Position numbers and translations under genes: made by a program
Notes under the pieces: generated by a model
Told to the model about the DNA's origin: nothing
What the model saw: only the letters and a program-made list of their open reading frames with translations
The model's database searches: none
In this document: positions 51,050-60,149 of the stretch, piece after piece
Layout: each line of letters begins with the position of its first letter
Numbering within the stretch: the first letter of the stretch is position 1
NCBI GenBank assembly: GCA_964371055.1
Contig: CAYJLF010000008.1
Coordinates: forward strand, 1 to 64,000
From: CAYJLF01 sp964371055
GTDB lineage: Bacteria; Eisenbacteria; RBG-16-71-46; CAIMUX01
Direction of reading: 5' to 3'
DNA: 64,000 nucleotides

Positions 51050-52158
51050 TGCCGGCGGCGTCACTCTCTCGCGCGATCCGGCGCTTGGCGGCGATCGGTG
51101 GATTGGTCGCCGTCCTGGGATTGGGTGCAGGGCTTCCTCCCCGGGCGACGGGCGACGACGATGGCGTCTCCGTGCTCCGTTCGGGCGCGCTGGTCGCCGC
51201 GTGGTCGGCTCGCATCGGTCGCAGCTGTGTCGAGCCGCTCCTTCCGCTGGACGACCGCGTCGTCGCGGTCAGCACGGATGGCCGCGTCTCGGCCTATCGA
51301 CTCGTCGACGGCAAGCGGCTCTGGTCCCGGCGGAACAAGGGAGTGATCGAAGCGGCGCCCGCGGCGGTGTCGGGGGCGGGCGGGATGGTGGTCGCGCTCG
51401 CGGTGCGCGGGCGGGGAAGCTCGCTGCTCGGGCTCGACGCCGGCACGGGGCGACCAGTCTGGACCGAGCCCTTGCCGGAACCTTCCCTGCAGGTGGCTGG
51501 CGCGGACTCGCTGTTTTTGGTTCTTCTGCGCTCAGGTTCGCTCGAGGCCCGTGCCGCGGCGGATGGTCGCCGGCTCTGGGCGTTCGACCGCGCGGACTGG
51601 CGTCCGGCGGGGATCACCGTGGCGGGAGAGAGGATTCTCTACCTCGCGCGGGATGACTCGCTCTTCGCCCTCGACCTCGAAGGAACGGTCACCTGGCGCT
51701 CGACGCCCGGGGGGCGCTTTGCCCTCCCGGCGCAGAGCGGCGGCGCGGGCGTGGCCGTGGTCGCCCATGAAGGGGGTGTGGCCTGGGTCGCGGCCTCGGA
51801 CGGGACCCTCCTCGCTCGCGGCACGCGCGTCGGATCGCAAATCGGCGCGGCGCTCGGGACGGATCGGGAGCTCTTCACGGTATCGACCGACGGGTGCGTC
51901 GAGGGAGGGGACGCCGCGGCGGCGGCCGGGCGCTGGCGCGTCGATCTCGAGGTGGCGGTTACCGCCCCGCCGTGCGCGCGGGACGACGTCGTGCTGATCA
52001 CGACGACAGATGGAAGCGTCCGAGCTCTGGATGCGCTCGACGGATCCTCGCTCTGGTCGTATCGGTCGGGCGGCGGCTTCCGCGTGCCGGCGCTTCTGAC
52101 CCGCGACTGGCTGCTGCTGGCGGACGATCGGGGAAACCTCCATGCCTATCGCCTTTGA
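51049..52158 (+). CDS. Exported PQQ-type (BamB-like) beta-propeller protein
   Basis: 369 residues from ATG 51049, overlapping the upstream stop by one base. The signal region is RLAAIGGLVAVLGLGAGLPP. The mature protein consists of repeated PQQ-type blades with the Ala-x-Asp-x-x-x-Gly-x-x-x-Trp pattern: SAYRLVDGKRLWSRRN, LGLDAGTGRPVWTEPL, LEARAAADGRRLWAFDRADW and VRALDALDGSSLWSYRSGG. This is the fold of BamB, but there is no lipobox, and the operon (barrel fusion, PEGA protein, propeller lipoprotein) differs from bam loci. A scaffold for the neighbouring barrel is a reasonable guess. Confidence 0.75.
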   Translation: MPAASLSRAIRRLAAIGGLVAVLGLGAGLPPRATGDDDGVSVLRSGALVAAWSARIGRSCVEPLLPLDDRVVAVSTDGRVSAYRLVDGKRLWSRRNKGVIEAAPAAVSGAGGMVVALAVRGRGSSLLGLDAGTGRPVWTEPLPEPSLQVAGADSLFLVLLRSGSLEARAAADGRRLWAFDRADWRPAGITVAGERILYLARDDSLFALDLEGTVTWRSTPGGRFALPAQSGGAGVAVVAHEGGVAWVAASDGTLLARGTRVGSQIGAALGTDRELFTVSTDGCVEGGDAAAAAGRWRVDLEVAVTAPPCARDDVVLITTTDGSVRALDALDGSSLWSYRSGGGFRVPALLTRDWLLLADDRGNLHAYRL

Positions 52159-52174
52159 CCACGAGGAGATGAAA

Positions 52175-52957
52175 GTGACGTCGGGTCAGCCGGGGGCTCC
52201 TGGCGCCCGGCGTCGTCGCGGGGGCCGGAGCACGCGCGCGGCGCGCGCCTGGGCTTTCCTCTTGTGGGGAAGCGTCGTCGCGTGCGGGACGGCGGCCGCG
52301 TCCGATCAGCCCGAGCCCCGCGAGGCGTCCGAAGCGGTGCGGGTGGGGGGCCTCGTCATCATCGATCCCGTCGCCGCGCGTCCGATCTGGATCGACGGCC
52401 GCTTCGTCGGCTGCACGCCTTTGACGATCGAGACGCTCCCACCCGGCGTCGTCCAGGTCACGGCCGGTGAGCCTCTGGTGGGAGATCGCTGGCGTGCGCC
52501 CCTGATCGTCACGATGCCGGTCCGACCGGGGCGGAACGACACGCTCCGACTGGGAGATCGGGGACGCCGGGAATTTCCCGCACCGTTGGAACGGAGCGGA
52601 CCGCTGACGGGCGAGAGCGTGGTGGTGAAGAGAAACAGCCACCTCTCGAAGGCGAGGGTGCTGCTGCCGGTGGCGGCCGTCGTCCTCGGCATTGCCGGGG
52701 TCTGGACGCGGGAGGCCGGTGACCAGGCCTACGAGGACTACACCCGGACGCTCGACCGCGAGAGGATGCGCTCGCGACTCGCGCGGGCGCGTGACCTGGA
52801 CCGTGCCGCCGTCGCCTGCTGGATCGGGGCCGAGGCTTGCCTCGTGACGGCGGCGTGGCAATGGCTTCACGGGGACCGGGGACGCGAACGGATGTCGCCG
52901 CTGAACGGCGAGGGCGGACCGCGACGCTCCACGCGACCCGAGGACGCCCGGCCATGA
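52175..52957 (+). CDS. PEGA-like exported protein
   Basis: 260 residues from GTG 52175, placed six bases after AGGAG; ATG 52169 or ATG 52142 in the same frame are possible, the latter overlapping the previous gene. An Arg-rich start is followed by AWAFLLWGSVVACGTAAA, a signal sequence with a possible lipobox at VVAC. Residues about 55-90 form a PEGA-type module (ARPIWIDGRFVGCTPLTIET, LPPGVVQVTAG). A membrane-like helix (VLLPVAAVVLGIAGVW) and a second hydrophobic stretch (AVACWIGAEACLVTAAWQWL) lie in the C-terminal half. The end overlaps the next gene by 4 bases. The role is unknown; PEGA modules are common in cell-surface proteins. Confidence 0.6.
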   Translation: MTSGQPGAPGARRRRGGRSTRAARAWAFLLWGSVVACGTAAASDQPEPREASEAVRVGGLVIIDPVAARPIWIDGRFVGCTPLTIETLPPGVVQVTAGEPLVGDRWRAPLIVTMPVRPGRNDTLRLGDRGRREFPAPLERSGPLTGESVVVKRNSHLSKARVLLPVAAVVLGIAGVWTREAGDQAYEDYTRTLDRERMRSRLARARDLDRAAVACWIGAEACLVTAAWQWLHGDRGRERMSPLNGEGGPRRSTRPEDARP

Positions 52958-54261
52958 GCCGCTCGGTGCACGTCCAGGCGGAGCCGGCCGGCAACGCACC
53001 GCGGGTGCGATGGCTGGTTCTGGCGGCCGCGGCCGCCCTGCTGCTGGCCGGCTGCGAAGACCGTGCCCGCACGAACCCCTTCGATCCCGGGAATCCCGAC
53101 ACGGCCGGCGAGCCCCGCCTGCTCGAGGCGGTGGCGGGGAACCGGACGGTGGGGCTTCGGTGGGACGTGGGATCGTTCGACGATGACTCTCACCGGCGAC
53201 TCCTGCGCGCGATCGGTGCGGAGCCCGAGGCGGTGATCCGGGACCTGATCTCCGAGCGGGTGGGATCCCTCCACGATGACCTTCTGCCCAACGGAGTCGA
53301 GATCCGCTACCGCCTGGAGATCCTTGCTCCGAACGGGGTCTGGCTCTCCAGTCGCCCCGACACGGCGATGGCGGGCGGATCGCTCCCCTGGATCGGCGAC
53401 GCCGCGGGGGGAGGCGTGGGGCTTCTCTCCCCGGACGGACGTGATCTTCGTCTGCGCGCGGAGACGGGGCGTGACGTGCTCGACCTCGAGCCGGAACCGT
53501 CCGGGCGGGTCTGGCTTGCCGACTACGGATACGGCGCGATCCTCTGCCTCGATGCGGAAGGAACGCGATGCGAGGCCTGGGCCGTGCCCGGGGCGAACAC
53601 GCTGGCCCTCGATCGGACCGAGGATGCTCTCTGGGTGGGGAGCTTCGACCAGCGGCGCGTGATGCTCTATCGACTCGATGGAACGCTGGCCTCGGAGGAC
53701 ACCGCCTTCGCGCTGGTCGAACGGGTGCGGGGTGCGCGTGACGGCGGCGTTTGGGTGACCGAGCGCGGTGTGGATGGAGGTGGTCGGGTGCGGTTGTTGC
53801 GCCGCGGCGGAGCACTCCGGGAGTGGACCGGGTTTGTGCGCCCGGTCGGGATCGCGGTGGACAGCTCGGGGGTCGCCTGGGTGGCGGACCCGGCCGGCGG
53901 CACGGTGACCCGCCTCACAGCGGACGGATCCCGGCAGGAAAGCGCGAACGGCCTGCTGCAGGATCCGGCGGAACTCGATGTCGACGGCGCGGACGGGGCC
54001 TGGATCGCCGATCGCGGGCGGGGGGGGATCGTCTACCTGGATGCGACTCTGGCGGAGCGCGGATTTCTTCCCCTCCCCGGCGTCACTCATCTCGCCTGGG
54101 ATCCGTTGCACCGGCGGTTGTGGGCCGCCCTCTCTCCGGCCGGGCGGGTCGAGCTCTACGCCGTGAGCGGCAGCGTCACCGGGGGGTTCGGATTTCGGCG
54201 TGCGGCCGTCCTCGAGGTGGGAGGCCGTCCGGTCTCTCCGCGCGGGCGGTGGCGGTCGTGA
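52954..54261 (+). CDS. NHL/SMP-30-type propeller lipoprotein
   Basis: 435 residues from ATG 52954 in an ATGA overlap with the PEGA gene. The signal peptide ends in LLLAGCEDRARTNPFDPGNP, a strong lipobox followed by the TNPFDP segment frequent in lipoproteins of FCB candidate phyla. A fibronectin-like region (residues about 45-130, GNRTVGLRWDVGSFDDDSHR) precedes propeller blades of the NHL type (RVWLADYGYGAILCLDAEGT, DALWVGSFDQRRVMLYRLDG, IAVDSSGVAWVADPAGGTVT, LDVDGADGAWIADRGRGGIV). It is a surface or periplasmic lipoprotein of unknown partner, the fourth member of the envelope operon. Confidence 0.72.
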   Translation: MSRSVHVQAEPAGNAPRVRWLVLAAAAALLLAGCEDRARTNPFDPGNPDTAGEPRLLEAVAGNRTVGLRWDVGSFDDDSHRRLLRAIGAEPEAVIRDLISERVGSLHDDLLPNGVEIRYRLEILAPNGVWLSSRPDTAMAGGSLPWIGDAAGGGVGLLSPDGRDLRLRAETGRDVLDLEPEPSGRVWLADYGYGAILCLDAEGTRCEAWAVPGANTLALDRTEDALWVGSFDQRRVMLYRLDGTLASEDTAFALVERVRGARDGGVWVTERGVDGGGRVRLLRRGGALREWTGFVRPVGIAVDSSGVAWVADPAGGTVTRLTADGSRQESANGLLQDPAELDVDGADGAWIADRGRGGIVYLDATLAERGFLPLPGVTHLAWDPLHRRLWAALSPAGRVELYAVSGSVTGGFGFRRAAVLEVGGRPVSPRGRWRS

Positions 54262-54272
54262 GAGGGATGTCG

Positions 54273-55346
<1,074 letters not shown>

Positions 55347-55764
55347 GCGGAAGTCCGCCGCGTCCGATGGAGGAGCCAAGCCGCCGCGGCGGCGGCACCC
55401 AGGTTGAATCCGACATGGGCGAGATCGGCGCGCGACGAGACGCCGGATCCGAAGCAGCCGCAGGAGAGATCGAGCCCGCGCGCGACCGCGGAGGCGACCG
55501 CGACCGCGAAGGTGATCGAGAAGAGGAGCATCGACATCAAAGCGCCGCGATAGAATCGTCCCGTGACCAGGGCCAGGGCGGCGAGAGCCTCCCATGGAGG
55601 CAGGACCAGGGCCAGCGGCACGATCCACGCATCGGGCAGCAACCGGTAGTTGTGGATGGCGCGCGCGAAGTCGAGCGGGTCGAGCAGCTTCCCCCACGCG
55701 GCGACCAGGTAGACGGCGGCGAGGGCGAGACGCAGGAGGCGCTCGACCAGAGGAGCGAGGCGGT

Positions 55765-56346
55765 TCACGGTTCGGCGCCCTCCTCGACCTCTCCCGTTTC
55801 CAGATCGTCCTCTCCGTCTTCGAAAGGATCGGTCTCGTCGTCGAAGGGCGATACCTCCGGATCGAGCCGTCCCGCATCGCCGAGGTCGACCGGCAGGCCG
55901 GCCCCCTGCCACGACTCGAATCCCTCGACGAGAACGAAGAGCGGCCCGAAGCCCTCGCGACGGAGGGCGGCCGCGACGAGGTCGGCTCCGTTCACGTTCC
56001 GCGCGGTGTCATAGAGCAGAATCGGCGCCCCCTGCAGCCACGGGGAGGCGGCCGCCAGCAGCCCTTCCCAGTTCGCGGCGGGGAGCGAGAGCGCACCGGG
56101 GAGGTGACCGGCGCGGAAGGCCGGCTCGTCCCGCGTATCGACCAGCACCAACCCTCCCGCCTCGAGGCGCGCCCGGGCCAGCGCTAGGAGCAGAGGCCCG
56201 GCGCCCGACACGACGCGGAAGAAGGCATCCGGGAGGCGCCAGGGGATGGACGGCTGCCGGACTTCGGCGGAGATCCAGCCGATCAACGCCGAGGCGAGGG
56301 CGAGGGCCGCGGTCTCGAGGACGATGCGTCCCCAAGGCCTGCCCAT
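55765..56346 (-). CDS. Membrane-anchored rhodanese-like protein lacking the catalytic cysteine
   Basis: 193 residues from ATG 56346 (GTG 56349 also possible), overlapping the DUF1573 stop. The N-terminal segment IVLETAALALASALIGWI would anchor or export it. Residues about 65-150 follow the rhodanese fold: LVLVDTRDEPAFRAGHLPGA (CH2A), AILLYDTARNVNGADLVAAA where the active-site loop would be, and VLVEGFESWQGAGLPV (CH2B). The position normally held by the persulfide Cys is Asp in LLYDTARN, so sulfur transfer is unlikely. The C-terminus is strongly acidic. It lies between DUF1573 and MauE/DoxX genes, forming a compact exported-redox or scaffold operon. Confidence 0.78.
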   Translation of the reverse strand: MGRPWGRIVLETAALALASALIGWISAEVRQPSIPWRLPDAFFRVVSGAGPLLLALARARLEAGGLVLVDTRDEPAFRAGHLPGALSLPAANWEGLLAAASPWLQGAPILLYDTARNVNGADLVAAALRREGFGPLFVLVEGFESWQGAGLPVDLGDAGRLDPEVSPFDDETDPFEDGEDDLETGEVEEGAEP

Positions 56347-57431
56347 CACGGCACCACCGTTCCCACGACATCGATCTCGATCTGGGGCTGGTCAGGGTCG
56401 CTGGTTTCGAGGATGACCCGGTCTTTGATCCGGGTCGGCTCCGGCGGGGCATCGAGGCGCACGGTGAGGATCGTCTCGCGTCCCTCCGTGCGCAGCGTCG
56501 GGACCAGCCACGGCTGGGTGGCGCGCGCCTTCGTGATCCGGAAGGCGTGCTCTCCGTGGGATTGCAGCTTCACGGTCCGCTCGAGGTTGCGCCCGCTCTT
56601 GACGGAGCCGAAGTTGATCCCGACCTCGTTGGGAACGAAGTGACCGTGAATCAATCCACGCAGCGTGATGCGCATCTTGTCGTACTTCGGGTGCCGGACC
56701 GGGACATCGACCCGTTCGTTGAACCGGCCGTACGGTGCGTCGGGGCGCAGGTGGATCGTGACCTTGTAGGCGTTTCCCGCCGCGGGATCGGGCGTCACCG
56801 TCCATTGCACCCACTCCGTCGCCTTCGTCGGCGCGGAGACGCTGAAGGGAACCTTCGGCTCGGCCTTGAAGACCAGTTCGCGGACCGGATCGGTTCCGCG
56901 CGGGACATTGCGGAAGTCGACCAGCCGGGAAGGCGTGATGCTGATATCCGGCACCACGTCCGCCAGGAGCAGCAGGTCGACCCGCGGCTCGGCTGGATCG
57001 TTGGTCTCGAGAATCACGACCTTGCGCTGGGGGCCTTCGAAGTCGCGGGAGGTGAACGTGACGTCGAGGGTCGTCGACGCGCCCGGCGCCAGGATGGTGT
57101 CGGCCGGCGTCGCGATGGTGCAGCCGCAGTCGGGCTCGACCTTCAGGATCCTGAGCGGTGCGGTCCCGCCGTTACGCAACGTGAAGGCGTGCGAGACCTG
57201 GACGTGCTGGCGGAGCTGGCCGAAGTCCCAGGTGCGCTCGCTGAAGCGGATCAGCGGGCCCTGGACCAGGGTCCGGGGCGGATCGACGGCCTCGGCGGGA
57301 CGAATGAAGAGCCCGCCGGCGAGACCCGCCACGAGCCAGACCAGGACGGCTCGCCGGAGCGGCGAGCCCGGGAGGGGTGAGCGGCGGGGCAGGCGGCCGC
57401 CGGCTCCGGGGTCGGTTCGGTGCATCTTCAT
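56346..57431 (-). CDS. DUF1573 (ASH/Ig-like repeat) exported protein
   Basis: 361 residues from ATG 57431 (a second ATG is at 57425). A signal peptide (AVLVWLVAGLAGGLFIRPAEA) follows a basic lead. Residues about 55-110 match DUF1573: RFSERTWDFGQLRQHVQVSH, FTLRNGGTAPLRILKVEPDC and GCTIATPADTILAPG, with the conserved C-G-C segment. Two more Ig-like repeats follow (ITPSRLVDFRNVPRGTDPVR; VGINFGSVKSGRNLERTVKL). DUF1573 proteins are common in FCB bacteria with no settled function. The promoter at 57438-57467 places the predicted start of transcription at or very near the ATG, so the mRNA may be leaderless. Confidence 0.82.
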   Translation of the reverse strand: MKMHRTDPGAGGRLPRRSPLPGSPLRRAVLVWLVAGLAGGLFIRPAEAVDPPRTLVQGPLIRFSERTWDFGQLRQHVQVSHAFTLRNGGTAPLRILKVEPDCGCTIATPADTILAPGASTTLDVTFTSRDFEGPQRKVVILETNDPAEPRVDLLLLADVVPDISITPSRLVDFRNVPRGTDPVRELVFKAEPKVPFSVSAPTKATEWVQWTVTPDPAAGNAYKVTIHLRPDAPYGRFNERVDVPVRHPKYDKMRITLRGLIHGHFVPNEVGINFGSVKSGRNLERTVKLQSHGEHAFRITKARATQPWLVPTLRTEGRETILTVRLDAPPEPTRIKDRVILETSDPDQPQIEIDVVGTVVP

Positions 57432-57437
57432 CGGCCG

Positions 57438-57467
57438 AGTATAGGAAGCGCCCTCGCGGGGGGTCAA
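57438..57467 (-). promoter_or_regulatory. Sigma-70 promoter for the DUF1573-rhodanese-MauE operon
   Basis: On the minus strand TTGACC (57462-57467) and TATACT (57438-57443) are 18 bases apart, near consensus. The initiation site would be near 57431, i.e. at the ATG. Confidence 0.7.
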
Positions 57468-57580
57468 CGTTTCGGGCTCAGGATGCCCGGGGATGCCTCC
57501 GATACCCAAGCAGGGTCCCGATCGACCGGGCGCGCGATGGAGGCGTGCGGTCGACCTGTCCCGTGGCGAACAGGACGGCG

Positions 57581-59317
57581 ATGGAAAAGCCAGAACCCGG
57601 ATTCGAGGAGCTGCGGCCGATGCGCGACGGAGATGGCCTGCCCGAGGGCGAGGCGCCGGGAAGTTCACTGCGCTCACGGATCGCGTGGAGCGGAGCGGCG
57701 ACGATTGTGCTCCTGGTCATCCTGGTGCTGGCGTCCAACGGCTTGCTGCTGCGTCGTTTTGTCCATGTCGAGACGCGGGAAGGGGCGGAGTCGCTGACCT
57801 CGCTGACCGCCTACCAGCTGACCCCGGCCCTCGAGGCCGGGGACCGGGCTCGGATCGAGCAGACGCTGGCCGGGCTCTTCCAGTTCGACGAGGTGGTCTA
57901 CGCCGGAGTCCACGATGTGGAGGGCCGCCTGATCGCCGTGATGGGCGAAGCCCCCTCGCGTCCGTTCGGCTCCGAGATACCCGGCGAGGTGACGCTGGAA
58001 ACCCGCAACGGACTCAGGGTCGTGCGTGCGCCGGTCCGGGACGCGCGGGCGCAGGCGGTCGGCACGCTCTCCGTCGGAATGAACGCGACGCACGGCGCCG
58101 ACACGATCCGCCGCGGCACCCTGCTCTACGTGTCGATCGGCTTGATCTTCGCCCTCCTGGCCCTCGGAGTGGGGTATCTCCAGGCCCGGCGGATGACCGC
58201 GCCGCTTTTGGATCTCGCCTCGGCGGTGCGCGCGATCGGCCAGGGGCGCGAACCATCGCTCCTGAGGGTGCAGCGGGATGACGAGATCGGCCTGGTCCTC
58301 CGCTCGTTCAACGAGATGGCGGAGCATCTCGGTGCGTCCCGCAGCGAACTGGAGCGACGGAAGGCGGATCTCGAGGAGACGGTCCGACGCCGCACCGAGG
58401 AACTCCGCCGCAAGAACGTCGAGCTCGGGGTGCAGAACGAACGGGTCCTGGAAGCGAGTCGGCTGAAGAGCGACTTCGTCGCCAACATCTCGCACGAACT
58501 GCGGACCCCCTTGAACGCCATCCTCGCCCTCTCGGAACTCCTGCGCGACGAGGTCACGGGACCGCTGGCGAACGACGACCAGAGACATCAGCTCGGCCTG
58601 ATCCGGCAGGGGGGGGAGAACCTCCTCCGGCTGATCAACGATCTGCTCGATCTCTCCCGCATCGAGGCGGGAAAGGTCGAGGTCAAGCCGCAGGCCACGG
58701 AGACCGCCGCGCTTCTTCGGTCGGTCGCCGAGGAGATGCGGCCGCTGGCCGCGCAGAAGGGGCTCGACCTCCGCCTCGAGGTCCCCGAGGGGGAGGCGCT
58801 CTGGTTCGATCCCGACAAGATCGGACAGGTCCTGCGCAATCTGGTCGGCAACGCAGTCAAGTTCACCGAGCGCGGATGGGTGCGGCTGACGGGTCGCGTC
58901 GATCCGGACGAGGAACGGATCACGTTCTGGGTGGAGGACACCGGGATCGGAATCGCGCCGCAGGACCAGGAGTCGGTCTTCCAGGAATTCCGCCAGGTGG
59001 ATGGCTCCGCGACGCGCCGTCACGGCGGTACCGGTCTCGGCCTCGCGATCTCACGCCGACTGGTTCGCCTCATGGGGGGCGAGATCCATGTGCGGAGCGA
59101 TCTCGGGCAGGGATCGGTCTTCACCTTCTGGATCCCGGCCTGGCGGGAGCGCCCGGCCCAGCAGAACGTCACCAATGCGAGAAACGTACTCGACCTCGAG
59201 GAGGTGCTGGAAGCGGACGGCGAAGCGGTTCCGGCCGGCGACTCCTCCGGGGCGAGCACGCCCGGGTTGAAGGACGAGGCGAAGGACGGCGTCGACGCAC
59301 AAAGGCGGGTCGCGTAG
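57581..59317 (+). CDS. Membrane sensor histidine kinase with HAMP domain
   Basis: 578 residues from ATG 57581 with AGGA upstream. A first membrane segment is near residue 45 (ATIVLLVILVLASNGLLL) and a second near 190 (LLYVSIGLIFALLALGVGYL), with an extracytoplasmic sensor of about 130 residues between (VVYAGVHDVEGRLIAVMG). A HAMP domain follows (RRMTAPLLDLASAVRAIGQG), then a coiled coil and the dimerisation domain FVANISHELRTPLNAILALS with His305. The ATPase domain shows the N box (LRNLVGNAVKFTERG), G1 (VEDTGIGIAPQDQ) and G2 (RRHGGTGLGLAISRRLVRLM). It is followed after 29 bases by a receiver-only regulator, its probable partner. The signal is unknown. Confidence 0.9.
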   Translation: MEKPEPGFEELRPMRDGDGLPEGEAPGSSLRSRIAWSGAATIVLLVILVLASNGLLLRRFVHVETREGAESLTSLTAYQLTPALEAGDRARIEQTLAGLFQFDEVVYAGVHDVEGRLIAVMGEAPSRPFGSEIPGEVTLETRNGLRVVRAPVRDARAQAVGTLSVGMNATHGADTIRRGTLLYVSIGLIFALLALGVGYLQARRMTAPLLDLASAVRAIGQGREPSLLRVQRDDEIGLVLRSFNEMAEHLGASRSELERRKADLEETVRRRTEELRRKNVELGVQNERVLEASRLKSDFVANISHELRTPLNAILALSELLRDEVTGPLANDDQRHQLGLIRQGGENLLRLINDLLDLSRIEAGKVEVKPQATETAALLRSVAEEMRPLAAQKGLDLRLEVPEGEALWFDPDKIGQVLRNLVGNAVKFTERGWVRLTGRVDPDEERITFWVEDTGIGIAPQDQESVFQEFRQVDGSATRRHGGTGLGLAISRRLVRLMGGEIHVRSDLGQGSVFTFWIPAWRERPAQQNVTNARNVLDLEEVLEADGEAVPAGDSSGASTPGLKDEAKDGVDAQRRVA

Positions 59318-59346
59318 ACCCCGCCGGGACGGGACGTGAGGAGACC

Positions 59347-59796
59347 ATGAACCTGTCGATCACCGAAGGGCAGACCGGATCGGTCCGCCTGCTGCTGGCG
59401 GAAGATGATCCGACCAACCAGTATGTCTTCCGGGCCATCCTGAACGCCGCCTCGTATGAGGTGGAGATCGTGGACAACGGCCTTTTGGCGCTGGAGCGGG
59501 CCCGGCAGGCCCCTCCGCGGCTCATCCTCCTCGACATGATGATGCCGGTGATGGACGGGTACGAAGCGGCGGCCCGGATCGCGGCCGATCCGGAGTTCGA
59601 CGCGATCCCGGTCATCGCGCTCACCGCCCGCGCGATGAAGGGGGACCTGGAGAAGACCCTCGAGGCCGGCTGCGACGACTACGTGGCCAAGCCGGTCAGT
59701 CGCCAGCTTCTCCTGGACAAGATCCGCGAATGGCTGGAGCGGCCGGCGGAGGAGTGCGCCGAACGGCGGCGGCGGCGGCGGGAGGAAGCGGCGTAG
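59347..59796 (+). CDS. Stand-alone response-regulator receiver protein
   Basis: 149 residues from ATG 59347 with GAGGAG upstream. One CheY-like receiver domain: RLLLAEDDPTNQYVFRAIL, the phospho-accepting Asp63 in LILLDMMMPVMDGYEAA, the Thr in VIALTARAMKGDLEKTLEAG and the Lys in DDYVAKPVSRQLL. The wording is typical of receivers attached to hybrid kinases. A short Arg/Glu-rich tail ends the protein; there is no output domain, so it works by protein contact or phosphorelay. It is co-transcribed with the kinase upstream. Confidence 0.9.
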   Translation: MNLSITEGQTGSVRLLLAEDDPTNQYVFRAILNAASYEVEIVDNGLLALERARQAPPRLILLDMMMPVMDGYEAAARIAADPEFDAIPVIALTARAMKGDLEKTLEAGCDDYVAKPVSRQLLLDKIREWLERPAEECAERRRRRREEAA

Positions 59797-60149
59797 ACCC
59801 CGCCGGAGAGGGCGACGACGCGGCGACTTTCTCCCTCGATCTTCGCGCACCGGCGCGGATCAAGCCTTCTCTCTTCCCTCCCGGTCCCGTGAGCCTGCCT
59901 CCGGACCTCGGTTTCTCCCGCCTTTTCGGCCGGCTCCGGACGACTGCTCTTCCCGCTTGATCGATTCGGTCCTCGGAACCTTCCTCTCGCTTGTCGTACA
60001 CTGACGACTTTACGCGCCCATCCCCGGGCACTCTCCCGAGCTTGGAAGGCAGGACGATCGCAGCCGATGAAACCGAGTGACAGGACACTTCGACCGCGGG
60101 TTCGCTTCGGGCGAAGGCGCCGGCCCGTGGGCGGCTTCCGAGGCGTAGT
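59797..60149. other. Intergenic region before the ABC-F gene
   Basis: About 350 bases without a convincing gene on either strand; the few open frames are low-complexity GC-rich products. A possible promoter near its right part has TACACT (59997-60002) preceded by GGAACC (59975-59980); GGAAC elements occur in ECF-type promoters, but the match is weak. No T-tract terminator is visible after the receiver gene. Confidence 0.4.

Noticed and set aside
59730..59960. Small open frame of 76 codons after the receiver gene
   Set aside because: Low-complexity Ala/Gly/Pro product overlapping the receiver gene in another frame, without a ribosome-binding site.
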